Positions 1 to 9,165 of a stretch of 64,000 bases of DNA are shown in pieces; the first letter of the stretch is position 1, and the number at the start of each line of letters is the position of its first letter. A program made the position numbers and the translations under genes. The stretch is from Ciceribacter lividus (GTDB lineage Bacteria; Pseudomonadota; Alphaproteobacteria; Rhizobiales; Rhizobiaceae): positions 124,001-188,000 of the forward strand of contig NZ_QPIX01000006.1 of NCBI RefSeq assembly GCF_003337715.1, in the 5' to 3' direction. Below the pieces are notes generated by a model. That model worked only from the letters and a program-made list of their open reading frames with translations, did no database searches and was not told the DNA's origin.

Positions 1-747
1 GCCCTCTTCCGCCGCGAGGGCCGGGGCGTCCGCCTCACCGACGCCGGGCGCAGTTTTGCCGGGGAGCTGCTCGGCGATCTCGACCGCTTGCGGCGGACCA
101 TTGCGCATGCCGTCGCGGCGGGCAGTTCCACCCAGTTGCTGTCGATCGCGGTCTTGCCGACATTCGGATCGCGCTGGCTGGTGCCACGGTTGCCGGACTT
201 CAAGAGCGGACGCGAGAATCTCGAACTGGTGGTCTATAGCCGTTCCGAACCATTCGAATTTGCCGAAAGCGGTATCGACCTCGCCATTCACACAGGCCCG
301 AACGACTGGCCGGGGGCGCAGTTGACCCCCCTTTGCCCGGAAGGGCTTGTAGCGGTTGCTGCGCCGCAGCTTGTCGAAAGGTTCGGCTTGAGCTGTGCGG
401 AAGATGTATTCGAAATGCCGCTGCTGCATTTGTCTTCCCGCCCCTTGCTATGGGAAAAATTTCGCCAGACCATGCCGGGCGTTGATCACCCGGTGCGCAA
501 GGGAAGTTATTTCGACCAGTTCGCGCTGGTGATTGCCGCAGCGGTTGCCGGTCTAGGGGCCGCGATCCTGCCCACCTATCTCATCGAGAAGGAACTGCAG
601 TCCGGCGCGCTGTGTCAGGTCTCGACATTGCCGGAAACCTTTGGGCGTAACTATTACATTGCCACGCCTGCCGGCGCGGGAAAGCCGCTGGCGACGCAAT
701 TCTCAGTCTGGATACGCAAGCAGGTCAGCCGTCCCCTCAGACTCTAG
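1..747 (+). CDS. LysR-family transcriptional regulator (5' end missing)
   Basis: The reading frame is open from the first base, so the gene begins outside the window; 248 residues are visible. The first residues (LFRREGRGVRLTDAGRSFA) are the end of the LysR winged helix and the start of its linker. The rest is the periplasmic-binding-like effector domain, with the usual W-L-V-P-R-L segment after the first strand and the AVVAGLGAAILP-type stretch near the end. The inner TTG at 88 is not the true start. It ends 26 bp before the convergent Lrp gene. The target and effector cannot be read from this end of the gene. Confidence 0.9.
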   Translation, partial: ALFRREGRGVRLTDAGRSFAGELLGDLDRLRRTIAHAVAAGSSTQLLSIAVLPTFGSRWLVPRLPDFKSGRENLELVVYSRSEPFEFAESGIDLAIHTGPNDWPGAQLTPLCPEGLVAVAAPQLVERFGLSCAEDVFEMPLLHLSSRPLLWEKFRQTMPGVDHPVRKGSYFDQFALVIAAAVAGLGAAILPTYLIEKELQSGALCQVSTLPETFGRNYYIATPAGAGKPLATQFSVWIRKQVSRPLRL

Positions 748-773
748 AGTATCCGTATTGGCCAAGTCAGGGC

Positions 774-1265
774 TCATGAAGCGAGTTGAAGTCTCGGAGC
801 GGGTTGCGGCGCCGAAATCGTGGCGTTTCGAGCAAATTTGCTTGCGAGTACAACCATCGTGTCGATGGTCGTGATACCTGGAATCGCCGCGACCTCTTCC
901 ACGAGCGCATCGAGGTCTTCCGCGCACGGTGTACGCACCGTGCACATCAGGCTGTAATTGCCGCTGACGGTGACGCATTCGTGAATTTCGGGATAGGATT
1001 CGAGCGTCGAAACGATCCGGCTCCAATGCGCCCGGTTGCACGTGATGAAGAGCATGGTGCGCGTTTCCTGAACATCGAGTTCAGGCCGCACGATGGCTGA
1101 ATATCCCATGATCACCCCTTCGCGCTCCAGTCGGGCGATCCGCTCATTCACCGTCGATCTTGCCACTCCCAGTTTGCGGGCAAGTTCCGAGGTCGAAATT
1201 CTGGCGTCTTCTTCGAGTGCTGCGATCAGGTTCCGGTCGATCGCGTCCCGCTTGCGAATATACAT
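774..1265 (-). CDS. Lrp/AsnC-family transcriptional regulator
   Basis: A 163-residue protein with the full Lrp layout. The N-terminal helix-turn-helix (residues about 8-55) reads IDRNLIAALEEDARIS, then ELARKLGVARSTVNERIARLE. The C-terminal RAM (amino-acid sensing) domain has the typical VSGNYSLMCTVRT strand. Length is normal for the family. It diverges from the LysR gene at 1359 with 93 bp between the starts. The nearby DadA-like oxidoreductase and ThDP enzyme make an amino-acid effector plausible, but that is inference from context. Confidence 0.92.
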   Translation of the reverse strand: MYIRKRDAIDRNLIAALEEDARISTSELARKLGVARSTVNERIARLEREGVIMGYSAIVRPELDVQETRTMLFITCNRAHWSRIVSTLESYPEIHECVTVSGNYSLMCTVRTPCAEDLDALVEEVAAIPGITTIDTMVVLASKFARNATISAPQPAPRLQLAS

Positions 1266-1283
1266 GTTCTGAACCCCTCATGC

Positions 1284-1324
1284 TTTTTGTCAATTACACT
1301 GCCAAGAAGCCATCCTGACAAAAA
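1284..1324. promoter_or_regulatory. Inverted repeat between divergent Lrp and LysR genes
   Basis: The 9-base arms TTTTTGTCA (1284-1292) and TGACAAAAA (1316-1324) are exact reverse complements separated by 23 bp. They lie in the 93-bp gap between the two divergent regulator starts. Position and symmetry fit an operator used by one or both regulators; which one binds is unknown. Confidence 0.45.
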
Positions 1325-1358
1325 CCGTGGAATTCGCATTCTATCATGTATATAAGTC

Positions 1359-2291
1359 ATGATTATGCGGCGCTTTCTTCCCTCTCTCACAGCCCTGACA
1401 GCTTTCGAAGCGGCGGCCACCTACCGCAACTTCACCCGCGCGGGCGAAGATATCGGACTGACCCAAAGCGGCGTGAGCCGGCAGGTCAGCAATCTGGAGA
1501 ACTTGCTCGGCGTGCGTCTTTTTGAACGCATCGGTCCGCGTCTCCTGCTCACGGAGGCGGGGCGCAACTATCTGGAATCGATAACAAAATACCTTGACGG
1601 GTTGGAAGAGGCCTCCATCGACGCGGTGCGCGGTTCCAAATTGCAGGACGCAACACGTATCGGCGTTCAGGACAGTTTCGCCAGCCAGTGGCTGGTGCCC
1701 CGCATGGCCGGGTTCATGAAGCGATTTCCCGATACGCAATTCAACATGGTGCCGACCACGGACACCCCGGATTTTTCGGAGAACAACATCGATGTCGCAG
1801 TGCTGCGCGGCCGCGGTGCATGGACCGATGCGCATGCCTACAAGCTTTTTGAAGAGATGATAACGGTTGTCGCCGCCCCGTCTCTGATACCAAAGGGAGA
1901 GAAGCTGGAGCCGCAACTCTACAATAAATTTCAGAAAATTCAGAACGCGCGCCGCCCCGACAGCTGGCTGCGCTGGCTGGAAGCGATGAAGATGGCGCAT
2001 GAAGGGCCGATTTTCGGCCCGCGTTTCGCCCAAACAACCATGGTCATCAAGGCTGCGGTCTCGGGACTGGGGCTGGCCGTCGTCCCCATGGTCATGGTCG
2101 AAGATCTGTTGCGGGATGGGCAGTTGCATTGTCCGTTTGGCGATCCGGTGCCAAGCGGCTACAGCTATTTTGTCGTCTACCCGATGAACAAGGGCGTTTC
2201 AAAACGCGTGATGGATTTCCGCGACTGGATTATTTCCGAAACCAGACGCCTGCGATTGAAACCGGCCCGAAGCGTCTCGCCGACAGTCTGA
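1359..2291 (+). CDS. LysR-family regulator, GcvA-like
   Basis: A 310-residue LysR protein. The N-terminal HTH (about residues 8-65) reads LTALTAFEAAATYRNFTRAG, then the recognition helix QSGVSRQVSNLE and LFERIGPRLLLTEAGRNYL. The effector domain has the QWLVPRMAGF and AVSGLGLAVVPM segments typical of the GcvA branch. The ATG overlaps no clear Shine-Dalgarno but is the only start ahead of the HTH. It faces the convergent DadA-like/ThDP operon; GcvA-type regulators often control amino-acid or beta-lactam-responsive genes, so these are candidate targets (inference). Confidence 0.92.
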   Translation: MIMRRFLPSLTALTAFEAAATYRNFTRAGEDIGLTQSGVSRQVSNLENLLGVRLFERIGPRLLLTEAGRNYLESITKYLDGLEEASIDAVRGSKLQDATRIGVQDSFASQWLVPRMAGFMKRFPDTQFNMVPTTDTPDFSENNIDVAVLRGRGAWTDAHAYKLFEEMITVVAAPSLIPKGEKLEPQLYNKFQKIQNARRPDSWLRWLEAMKMAHEGPIFGPRFAQTTMVIKAAVSGLGLAVVPMVMVEDLLRDGQLHCPFGDPVPSGYSYFVVYPMNKGVSKRVMDFRDWIISETRRLRLKPARSVSPTV

Positions 2292-2364
2292 AACGCTCAT
2301 TGTCCATCGCTATGTCGACGCATCCGGCGATCCGGAATCACGCTACCCTTTTCCGGCCGGAAGC

Positions 2365-3642
2365 TTAAGAAGCTCGGCGGGTAATGAAACGCTCCGGATT
2401 GAACGGCGCCGCATCGATGGCCGGCGTTTTACCTTCCATGAGATCGGCGAGAACAAGCGCCGTACCCGGGCCGGTGGCAAAGCCGATATGCTGGTGTCCG
2501 AAGGCAAAATAGATATTGCGGCTCGATGGTGCCAGACCGATGGCCGGCCGGCTGTCTGGAAAGGTTGGACGGCGGCCAAGCCAGGATTCGTCCTGGACCG
2601 GTTCCCCCAGGAAAATGGCTTCACGCGCCGCCTTTTCCGCCTGCTTCAGCTGCCGGTCGGATTTTGGAGCGTCGCAGTCGGCGAGTTCCACCCCCGTCGT
2701 CAGGCGGAGACCTTGTGTCATCGGGGCGAGCACATAGCCGCCACCGGTATCGTAGACAGGCCGCGTCAGTCGTTTCCGGTCGGAGCGGGAAGCGCCGGAA
2801 AAATGCATATGATAGCCGCGTTCGTAGGCCATCGTGACATCGTAGCCCGATTGCTTGAGGAAATTGCGCGACCAGGGCCCAAGGCAGACGATGAGCTTGT
2901 CTGCACGCAGTGTCTCACCGGAACTCAAGCGAGCTTCCGTTCCGTCGTCGTTTTCAGATATTCTCTCGACCCCTGATTGAACGAAGACGCCACCCGTCTC
3001 GGCAAAACGCCGGGCATAGCCGGTGACGATAGCGCCGGGATCATTCACCGAATAACTTCCCTTGATCCAGAGCCCGTGCTTGAAAATCGGCATCAGCGCC
3101 GGTTCCAGCTCGGAAATCTCCTGCGGGCGCAAGTGCGAAACAGGCACTTCATGCGCGGCAAGCGTTTGCCTCAAAAGGGCTGTCCGTTCAAAACTCTCCT
3201 GCTCACGGTACAGAAAGATCCAGCCCTGATCGGAAAGGTGCCCCCGCATTCCGGTTTGATCGAGAAGCTGCAAATGTTTTTCGATGGAAAGCCGGATCAG
3301 CGAATCGAGCGCCTGCGTTGTCTTTCGAAACACGCTTGGCCGGGATGAAAGCATGAAGCGTACGGCCCATTTCAGATTGGCTGCCAGAAACCAGGGATCA
3401 TAGCGCAAGCCGGCCCCGCGATTTCCTATGAGACCCGGGAGCTGCGAAAGCAGCGTGGGATTGTTGATCGGCATGAGTGAAGACCGCGCCAGAACGCCGG
3501 CATTGCCGTATGACGTTTCTCGGCCGGGCTCACTTTTATCAAGTAGCGTGACCTTCGCCCCGCGTTTCGAAAGCTCGAGGGCGGTGCTGACGCCCACCAT
3601 GCCAGCTCCCACGACAATGATCGATTTTCCCGTGACGCTCAT
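2365..3642 (-). CDS. FAD-dependent oxidoreductase, DadA-like (D-amino acid dehydrogenase family)
   Basis: About 425 residues from the ATG chosen here, directly before the ADP-binding fold (SIIVVGAGMVGVSTALELSKRG). The frame is open further upstream, but those residues do not match the family. The middle holds the DAO-type substrate-cap region, and the end has the GLAPSSRNIYFAFGHQHIG segment that closes the FAD site in DadA/GlyOx-type enzymes. Known members oxidise D-amino acids, glycine or N-methylated amino acids to 2-oxo acids or glyoxylate and pass electrons to the respiratory chain. It lies 78 bp downstream of, and in the same direction as, the ThDP enzyme, which suggests that one enzyme feeds the other an oxo acid. 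Substrate not assignable. Confidence 0.87.
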   Translation of the reverse strand: MSVTGKSIIVVGAGMVGVSTALELSKRGAKVTLLDKSEPGRETSYGNAGVLARSSLMPINNPTLLSQLPGLIGNRGAGLRYDPWFLAANLKWAVRFMLSSRPSVFRKTTQALDSLIRLSIEKHLQLLDQTGMRGHLSDQGWIFLYREQESFERTALLRQTLAAHEVPVSHLRPQEISELEPALMPIFKHGLWIKGSYSVNDPGAIVTGYARRFAETGGVFVQSGVERISENDDGTEARLSSGETLRADKLIVCLGPWSRNFLKQSGYDVTMAYERGYHMHFSGASRSDRKRLTRPVYDTGGGYVLAPMTQGLRLTTGVELADCDAPKSDRQLKQAEKAAREAIFLGEPVQDESWLGRRPTFPDSRPAIGLAPSSRNIYFAFGHQHIGFATGPGTALVLADLMEGKTPAIDAAPFNPERFITRRAS

Positions 3643-3720
3643 GGGCTCTTGGCTCTTCCTGTTGCTTTTCTTGAGCTGCACAAGTCCTGGTGGCGCGCCT
3701 TGCGCAGGCACAAGTTCAAG

Positions 3721-5475
3721 TCAGAGATACTGGATTTCGGCAGCCTCGAGGCTGAGAGGATCGTGCCCGCGTTTCGTCAGCCACGAATAGACCGGCGGCA
3801 CGCGATCGGCAATCGACTCGACATGAACGTCAATGAAGCAGGGTCCTTGTTCATGTGCGAACGCCTTGGCAAGCGCGTCGTCGAGCTCGTCCGCCGATTT
3901 CGCGGGCCATGCCTTGAGATCGAACGCCTCTGCGATTGCCTGCCCGCGCGGCGGCGTGAAATCGACACCGAAGCACTGATTGTGACCCTTGAGACGGTGC
4001 AACCCCTTGATCCAGCCAAAATGCCCATTGTTGAAAAGGATCAGGATTGCCGGAATTTTCAGGCGCACCAGTGTTTCCAGTTCGCCAACGGTCATCCCGA
4101 ACGAGCCATCGCCGAACATTCCGATAGGACGCCGCGTCGGATCAGCCCGCCAGGCCCCTACCGTTGCCGGAAGTGCCGATCCCAATCCGCCAAACGCGCG
4201 CGGGATGGCAAACCGCGTACGGGGATCGTTGATCTTCAGGAAACGCGTCATGTGCGGGGTCGGCGTGCCGGCATCGGAATAGATCAAAGCCGGCTTGCCG
4301 GATGCTTCCAGTGCCTGATTGAAGCAGCGCACGGCCCGCTCGGGGCGCAGGGGAACGCTGCTTTTGCTCAGAAGGCTTTCAGCATTTTCCCAGAAGTTGG
4401 AGCGCATTTCGTTGAGATGGTCGATCCACGGCTGATAGTGTTCTCCGGTGAAGCTGCCGGGTATGGCGGTCAACAGATCGTTCAGCACGAGCTTTGCATC
4501 GCCGGCGATCGAAATCACGTTTTCATAGTTGTTCGCCATGATTTCAGGATCGATGTCGATCTGTGCGACGCGCTTGTTCAGCGTGATCTTCGGAAAGGTC
4601 CAGCCGATGGTGACGACAGATCCCATCTTCGAGCCGACGAAAAGCACGAAATCGCTTTCCTCCATCGCCCGGTTTGCATGGGGGTGATACCCGTTGTCGC
4701 CAATCACGCCGATGGAAAGGGTGTGGTCGTCGGGCATCGTGCCCTGGCCAGTCATGGTCGTGCAGACCGGGATATTCAGCCGCTCGGCGACGGCGAGAAT
4801 ATTGTCGCCGGCACAGGAGCGGATGACGCCGCCGCCCGAAACGATCAATGGACGCTCGGCTTTAGACAGCTTCTCGAGAAGGCTCTCCACCAGTCCGGGC
4901 GCGGGCCGTGTCGGGAATGCCGGGAAGGTCTTGCAGTCTTCCTCAATGTGCACCGAAACTCGGGCGGGATCGACATCCGCCTTCAACATGTCTTCCGGGA
5001 TTTGCAAATGGACCGCGCCGGGCTTTCCGGAGCAAGCTGCGCGGAACGCGCGGCGAATGATTTCCGGCAGTTTTTCCGCCGACTTGACCTGAACAGACAT
5101 TTTGGTCACCGGCTCGAAGAGCCTGGCGCAGTCGAGCTCGGTCAGTACGCCGCGCCCTTCGCCGGGCAGCGGAATGTCGATGGTCAGCAGGATGACCGGC
5201 ACGGAGGACGCATTCGATTCGGCAATCGGCGGGAGCGAATACATTGCGCCCGCGCCGGACGGGCATTCCACGATCCCCGGCTTGTTCGTGAAGCGTCCAT
5301 AGGCGTCCGCCATGAAGCCGGCGGAGCGCTCGTCGCGCGCCATGACATGCGTGATCCTGTCCTCGCGCATCTGCAAGGCTTCGTAGAGCGGCACGTTCGT
5401 ATCGCCGGGCACCCCGAAAATCGTGTCCACGCCATAGCCGATCAGCATTTCGACAAGAATGTCAGCACCCTTCAT
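3721..5475 (-). CDS. Thiamine diphosphate-dependent enzyme (acetolactate synthase/decarboxylase superfamily)
   Basis: A 584-residue protein with the three-domain POX/AHAS layout. The N-terminal PYR domain carries the cofactor-activating glutamate (E49 in RDERSAGFMADAYGR). The central domain is Rossmann-like. The C-terminal PP domain has the GDGSFGMTVGELE motif from residue 455, closing with FNNGHFGW. The family includes acetolactate synthase, glyoxylate carboligase, sulfoacetaldehyde acetyltransferase and 2-oxo-acid decarboxylases; nothing seen fixes which. It is the first gene of a two-gene operon with a DadA-like oxidase, so decarboxylation or carboligation of the 2-oxo acid or glyoxylate made by that oxidase is a reasonable guess. 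The 250 bp upstream, to 5727, hold no further gene. Confidence 0.88.
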   Translation of the reverse strand: MKGADILVEMLIGYGVDTIFGVPGDTNVPLYEALQMREDRITHVMARDERSAGFMADAYGRFTNKPGIVECPSGAGAMYSLPPIAESNASSVPVILLTIDIPLPGEGRGVLTELDCARLFEPVTKMSVQVKSAEKLPEIIRRAFRAACSGKPGAVHLQIPEDMLKADVDPARVSVHIEEDCKTFPAFPTRPAPGLVESLLEKLSKAERPLIVSGGGVIRSCAGDNILAVAERLNIPVCTTMTGQGTMPDDHTLSIGVIGDNGYHPHANRAMEESDFVLFVGSKMGSVVTIGWTFPKITLNKRVAQIDIDPEIMANNYENVISIAGDAKLVLNDLLTAIPGSFTGEHYQPWIDHLNEMRSNFWENAESLLSKSSVPLRPERAVRCFNQALEASGKPALIYSDAGTPTPHMTRFLKINDPRTRFAIPRAFGGLGSALPATVGAWRADPTRRPIGMFGDGSFGMTVGELETLVRLKIPAILILFNNGHFGWIKGLHRLKGHNQCFGVDFTPPRGQAIAEAFDLKAWPAKSADELDDALAKAFAHEQGPCFIDVHVESIADRVPPVYSWLTKRGHDPLSLEAAEIQYL

Positions 5476-5727
5476 GATTCACCAGTTCCTCAATCGCCTT
5501 TTCAGCAATCTAGGAGGAACGCCTGCCGCCACCTACAGGCAGATTGGCGGATAAAGTTTGACGATCCGGCGATTTGGCGGCACCACAACTTGGCCATCTG
5601 GATCCTATTTTGGCGCTACGGACCTGCCCCTGAACTTTCATCCGGCTGCGATTATGAACCGCTCCAGGTTTGAACCGCTATTAAATACGCTGCCTGACAG
5701 CCGTGGGGGTTGAGCCGATTCCGGCAT

Positions 5728-6594
5728 TCATACGGACGGTGGGCGATGTTCGCGAAAGGCGGTCGCAAGCGTCCGGAGCGCCTGACGGGATTTGGCATCA
5801 GAGAGCGTGGAAAGCAGCACGATCTCCGAAGAGGGAAGCGGAGGGAGTCCAAACCGCTCGGTGACTTCCATCGTCCCGGCCGGGGCAAGCCGGCAGGAGA
5901 AAACGGCGGTAGCCAAACCGGCAGCGACCGCATCTGCGACGACAGAGGAGCCGCCCCCGAGGAATACCTCCGTCCAGGCGATTCCCGCCGCATCGAGTGC
6001 GCGCGTGGCGATGTCGCGAACGCCGCAGGATGGCGACAGCGCGGCTAGACGTAGCGGCTCGCCTTCCCGATAAACGAAGGTCGGCGTCGCGAACCAGCCG
6101 AAATGTTCCGGTGCCAGCACCTGGCCGTCGCGCCGGTCATCCTCTCGCCGAATGATCGCCGCATCGATATCGCCGCGATCGAATGCGTCCAATAGATTGC
6201 GTGAATTGTCGAGCCTGACTTCGATGGTGAGCGCAGGATCGTGCGCATTCAGGCGTGCCAATAGCGTCGGGATCTCCGGGCCTGCGACATGGGTGGCGAT
6301 CCCGAGTGAAAACCGGCGGCGGACCGAGGAGAGCCCCGCGATGGCGCGATCATGCGCCGCGAGCAGGTCGCGCGCCGAGTCGAGAAACACAGCGCCTTGG
6401 GCCGACAAACGCACAAGCCGCGGTGTGCGCTCGATCAGCTTTAGGCCGAGACGCTCCTCCAGTCGCTTCAGCTTGACGCTGATCGCGCCCTGCGTGGTGC
6501 CAAGCACCTCTGCAGCGCGGGTGAAGCTTCGGTGGTCTACGATGGTCACGAAGGCCTTGACGGCATCGATGTCCAGAGCGGTCATTCCAGTCAT
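5728..6594 (-). CDS. LysR-family transcriptional regulator
   Basis: About 288 residues from the ATG at 6594 (a second in-frame ATG is 9 bp further in). The HTH is clear: DAVKAFVTIVDHRSFTRAAEVLG, then TTQGAISVKLKRLEERLG. The effector domain follows, with the LGIATHVAGPEIPTLLARL opening and DIDAAIIRRE strand. The longer frame up to 6708 adds residues unlike any LysR N-terminus and has been left out. It diverges from the MFS exporter at 6751, the classic arrangement in which a LysR protein controls its neighbouring efflux gene. Confidence 0.9.
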   Translation of the reverse strand: MTGMTALDIDAVKAFVTIVDHRSFTRAAEVLGTTQGAISVKLKRLEERLGLKLIERTPRLVRLSAQGAVFLDSARDLLAAHDRAIAGLSSVRRRFSLGIATHVAGPEIPTLLARLNAHDPALTIEVRLDNSRNLLDAFDRGDIDAAIIRREDDRRDGQVLAPEHFGWFATPTFVYREGEPLRLAALSPSCGVRDIATRALDAAGIAWTEVFLGGGSSVVADAVAAGLATAVFSCRLAPAGTMEVTERFGLPPLPSSEIVLLSTLSDAKSRQALRTLATAFREHRPPSV

Positions 6595-6608
6595 CCGATT
6601 TTGTTGTC

Positions 6609-6639
6609 TTTGAAATATCAAATCATCCCATATTCGAAT
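6609..6639. promoter_or_regulatory. AT-rich dyads in the LysR/MFS intergenic region
   Basis: TTTGAAATATCAAA (6609-6622) has 5-base inverted arms and fits the T-N11-A rule for LysR boxes. ATTCGAAT (6632-6639) is a second perfect palindrome. Both lie between the divergent LysR and MFS starts and are likely contacts of that LysR protein. Confidence 0.4.
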
Positions 6640-6750
6640 GATCAAGCGACATCTATGTTGAGCCGCACTGCAGCAGGCGAGCCGGATACGCTTCAGTGAC
6701 GTCAACACCGGACTTCGCCGTCGCCACTCGTAACGTCGAAAGGCCGAACC

Positions 6751-8292
6751 ATGATCCCAGCTTTCACCCGCCGAAGCACGATCGCTTTGGCTGCAGTCTG
6801 CCTATCTTCACTCATGTTCGGTCTGGAGATCTCCAGCATCCCGGCGATCCTGCCGACACTCGAGCAGGTGCTGCACGCTGATTTTCCGCAGTTGCAATGG
6901 ATTATGAACGCCTACACCATCGCAGTGACGACCGTCCTGATGGCAATCGGAACATTGGCCGACCGCTACGGGCGCAAACGAATCTTCCTGATCGCCATCG
7001 CCGCATTTGGCGCCACGTCACTGATTTGCGGGCTGACCGGCAATGTCTCAGTGCTGATCCTCGCTCGGTTCCTTCAAGGCCTCAGCGGTGGCGCGATGCT
7101 GATCTGCCAGATCGCCATACTCTCTCATCAGTTCCGGGAGGGGCAGCCACGCGCTGTCGCTTTCGGCTGGTGGGGGATCATCTTCGGTATCGGTCTCGGT
7201 TTTGGTCCGATCATCGGCGGTGCGATCGTTGCGGTATCGAGCTGGGAGTGGGTTTTCCTCGTCCACGTGCTGCTCGGCGCTCTGACGTTCATCCTCGCCC
7301 TCGGCGGTGTTCAGGAATCGAGAGACCCGCAGGCAAGCAGCCTCGACATCGCCGGCATGGCGACTTTGTCGCTGTCCGTCTTCTTTCTCGCCTTCTTCAT
7401 TACGCAGGGACCGGAACTGGGCTTCACCAGCACGGCAGCCCTTAGCGTTATCGGGATTTCGATCGGAAGCTTCATCGCCTTCCTCGTAGCCGAAAAGACC
7501 AGCCAGCGGCCGATGTTCGCCTTCTCGGTCTTTCGCATTCGCGCGTTCTCCGGCGCCATTATCGGCTCGGTGGCGATGAATATCAGCTTCTGGCCTTTCA
7601 TGATCTATCTGCCAATCTGGTTTCAGGCGGGACTCGGCTACGACAGTGTCTCGGCTGGTCTGGCATTGCTCGCATACACGCTTCCGACGCTCGTCGTGCC
7701 GCCGCTTGCCGAGAGGCTTTCGCTTCGATACCAGCCTGGTGCCATCATTCCCGCCGGTCTGTTCACGATCGGCCTCGGCTTCATCCTGATGAAGCTGGGC
7801 AGTGCGGCGACTCCGGCGAGTTGGCTAACGATGTTGCCGGGCTGTGTGCTCGCCGGCGTCGGGCTGGGCTTGACCAACACGCCTGTCACCAACACCACGA
7901 CTGGCTCAGTACCGAGTGAGCGCGTCGGAATGGCGTCTGGCATCGACATGAGCGCCAGGATGATCTCGCTTGCGCTCAACATCGCGATCATGGGCTTCAT
8001 CCTGGTCAGCGGTGTGCTCGCACATCTTAAGGACGCACTGCCGACGCCATCGGATACAGCGCATCTGCGTTCTCTTGCAAAGAGGATTGCGGCCAGCAGT
8101 GTCGGTTCTGTCCCGGAACGTTCCGGCGCCTTGATCCACGAAGCTCTCGCCCAGGGCTTTGGCTGGGTGATGCTCTACGGCGGCGTTGGCGCCTGGGGGC
8201 TCGCTCTCTTCAGCTTTCTCGTGTTCCGGCATCGGACATGTCGCCCAGGCACCACGCCGCAGACAGGCGAGACAGTGCCATGCACCAAATAG
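6751..8292 (+). CDS. MFS transporter, DHA2 (EmrB/QacA) family
   Basis: A 513-residue membrane protein, the length of 14-helix DHA2 drug:proton antiporters. Motif A is present after helix 2 (GTLADRYGRKR). Motif C-like glycine-rich segments follow helix 4-5 (GWWGIIFGIGLGFGPIIGGAI). A second cytoplasmic LAERLSLR and a late NTPVTNTTTGSVPSERVG segment are also typical. The extra C-terminal hydrophobic hairpin (after a loop at about residues 430-460) supports 14 helices. It is divergent from a LysR regulator, so inducible export of a toxic organic compound is the likely role. The next 289 bp (to 8581) show no recognisable gene. Confidence 0.9.
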   Translation: MIPAFTRRSTIALAAVCLSSLMFGLEISSIPAILPTLEQVLHADFPQLQWIMNAYTIAVTTVLMAIGTLADRYGRKRIFLIAIAAFGATSLICGLTGNVSVLILARFLQGLSGGAMLICQIAILSHQFREGQPRAVAFGWWGIIFGIGLGFGPIIGGAIVAVSSWEWVFLVHVLLGALTFILALGGVQESRDPQASSLDIAGMATLSLSVFFLAFFITQGPELGFTSTAALSVIGISIGSFIAFLVAEKTSQRPMFAFSVFRIRAFSGAIIGSVAMNISFWPFMIYLPIWFQAGLGYDSVSAGLALLAYTLPTLVVPPLAERLSLRYQPGAIIPAGLFTIGLGFILMKLGSAATPASWLTMLPGCVLAGVGLGLTNTPVTNTTTGSVPSERVGMASGIDMSARMISLALNIAIMGFILVSGVLAHLKDALPTPSDTAHLRSLAKRIAASSVGSVPERSGALIHEALAQGFGWVMLYGGVGAWGLALFSFLVFRHRTCRPGTTPQTGETVPCTK

Positions 8293-8581
8293 CCTCTAGC
8301 AGGTCCTGCGGTGCAGTCGAAGCGGAACCTCCGAGGGCGGGCAAATTACCTTTGGTTCGCCGCCGCAGGTGTCCTCGTAAGGCTGTTCGGGCCTTCGCCC
8401 TGCCGGCCAAGACCATGGCTGTCGCCGAATGATGAGGAACACGTGGCAAATGGGACAGCCATGGCGTTTAGCACCGATGGTTAGATCTGGTCGAATCGGG
8501 ATCACAGAGAGCCGTTTGATGCGCTCATCGGAATCGAAGCCGGGGCTGCAACAGGCAAAATCCGTCAGTCGTCCCGGGCCG

Positions 8582-8884
8582 CTATTTCGCCGTGATGGCG
8601 CCTGTCATCGACGGGTGAATCATGCACCTGAAATCGTGCTTGCCGGCGACGGTAATCTTCACGGTCGCAGTCCTGCCTGTAGCAAGTCTTCCAGTGTCGA
8701 ACGAACCGTCCAGTGCGGTGGCTGTATGGCGGATGGAATCGGCGTTGGTAAAGGTGACAGTGTCGCCGACCGCGACTTGAAGCCTCGCCGGACTGAATTT
8801 CATTCCCTTGATTTGGACCGTGTGACCCGCGGCATAGGCCGGCAGCGCAAGGACAAGCATGACAAACGTAAGAGCAATGCGCAT
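8582..8884 (-). CDS. Small secreted cupredoxin-domain protein
   Basis: 100 residues from an ATG with a strong AGGAGG site 10 bases upstream. Residues 1-19 form a signal peptide ending in AYAAG. The rest is a single plastocyanin/amicyanin-like domain. The type I copper ligands are visible: the histidine of RHTATA, and the Cys-His-Met set in FRCMIHPSM (C-x2-H-x2-M). It should be a periplasmic one-electron carrier, perhaps an amicyanin or pseudoazurin relative. No obvious redox partner is adjacent; the neighbours are an MFS pump and a GH4 glycosidase, so its pathway is unknown. Confidence 0.85.
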   Translation of the reverse strand: MRIALTFVMLVLALPAYAAGHTVQIKGMKFSPARLQVAVGDTVTFTNADSIRHTATALDGSFDTGRLATGRTATVKITVAGKHDFRCMIHPSMTGAITAK

Positions 8885-9113
8885 CTGATTGTTCCTCCTC
8901 GTCCAGTGAGGTAGCGATATCCTGCCGCCCGGATCTTTCTTCGACAAGGCCGGTGACGGCTACGCCGACAAGGTATCACTTGGCGAGCAGCACAAGGCCA
9001 CCCCTTAGTACGCAGCAGGATAGCACTCAATCGTCCGTGCCGGTAGGATCGACATCACGCGATCAACCAACGCCGTGCTGGTACACCATCTCGACCTTGG
9101 CTTTCAGACGCTC

Positions 9114-9138
9114 GAGCGGCCCATGAAACAGGCCGCTC
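9114..9138 (-). terminator. Possible stem-loop downstream of GH4 gene
   Basis: GAGCGGCC (9114-9121) and GGCCGCTC (9131-9138) are perfect 8-bp arms with a 9-base loop, 28 bases past the GH4 stop codon. There is no run of T after it on the minus strand, so a rho-independent terminator is possible but not sure. Confidence 0.3.
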
Positions 9139-9165
9139 AGGCAATGCGACCGAAACCGGACCGCG

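Noticed and set aside
3649-5673. A 674-codon open frame on the plus strand opposite the ThDP enzyme gene
   Set aside because: It is antisense to a clear ThDP enzyme, has no recognisable domain and an Arg/His-rich composition, as expected for the complementary frame of a high-GC gene. The same applies to the long antisense frames at 9181-10743, 15709-16767, 29649-31130 and 32927-34228.
8293-8581. Short frames between the MFS and cupredoxin genes
   Set aside because: None has a ribosome site with family resemblance; the cysteine- and proline-rich minus frame looks like chance.
9063-9160. Short minus-strand coding-like fragment (LSGLFHGPLERLKAKVEMVY) after the GH4 gene
   Set aside because: It overlaps a stem-loop, is only about 30 codons and resembles no family I can name; probably chance.
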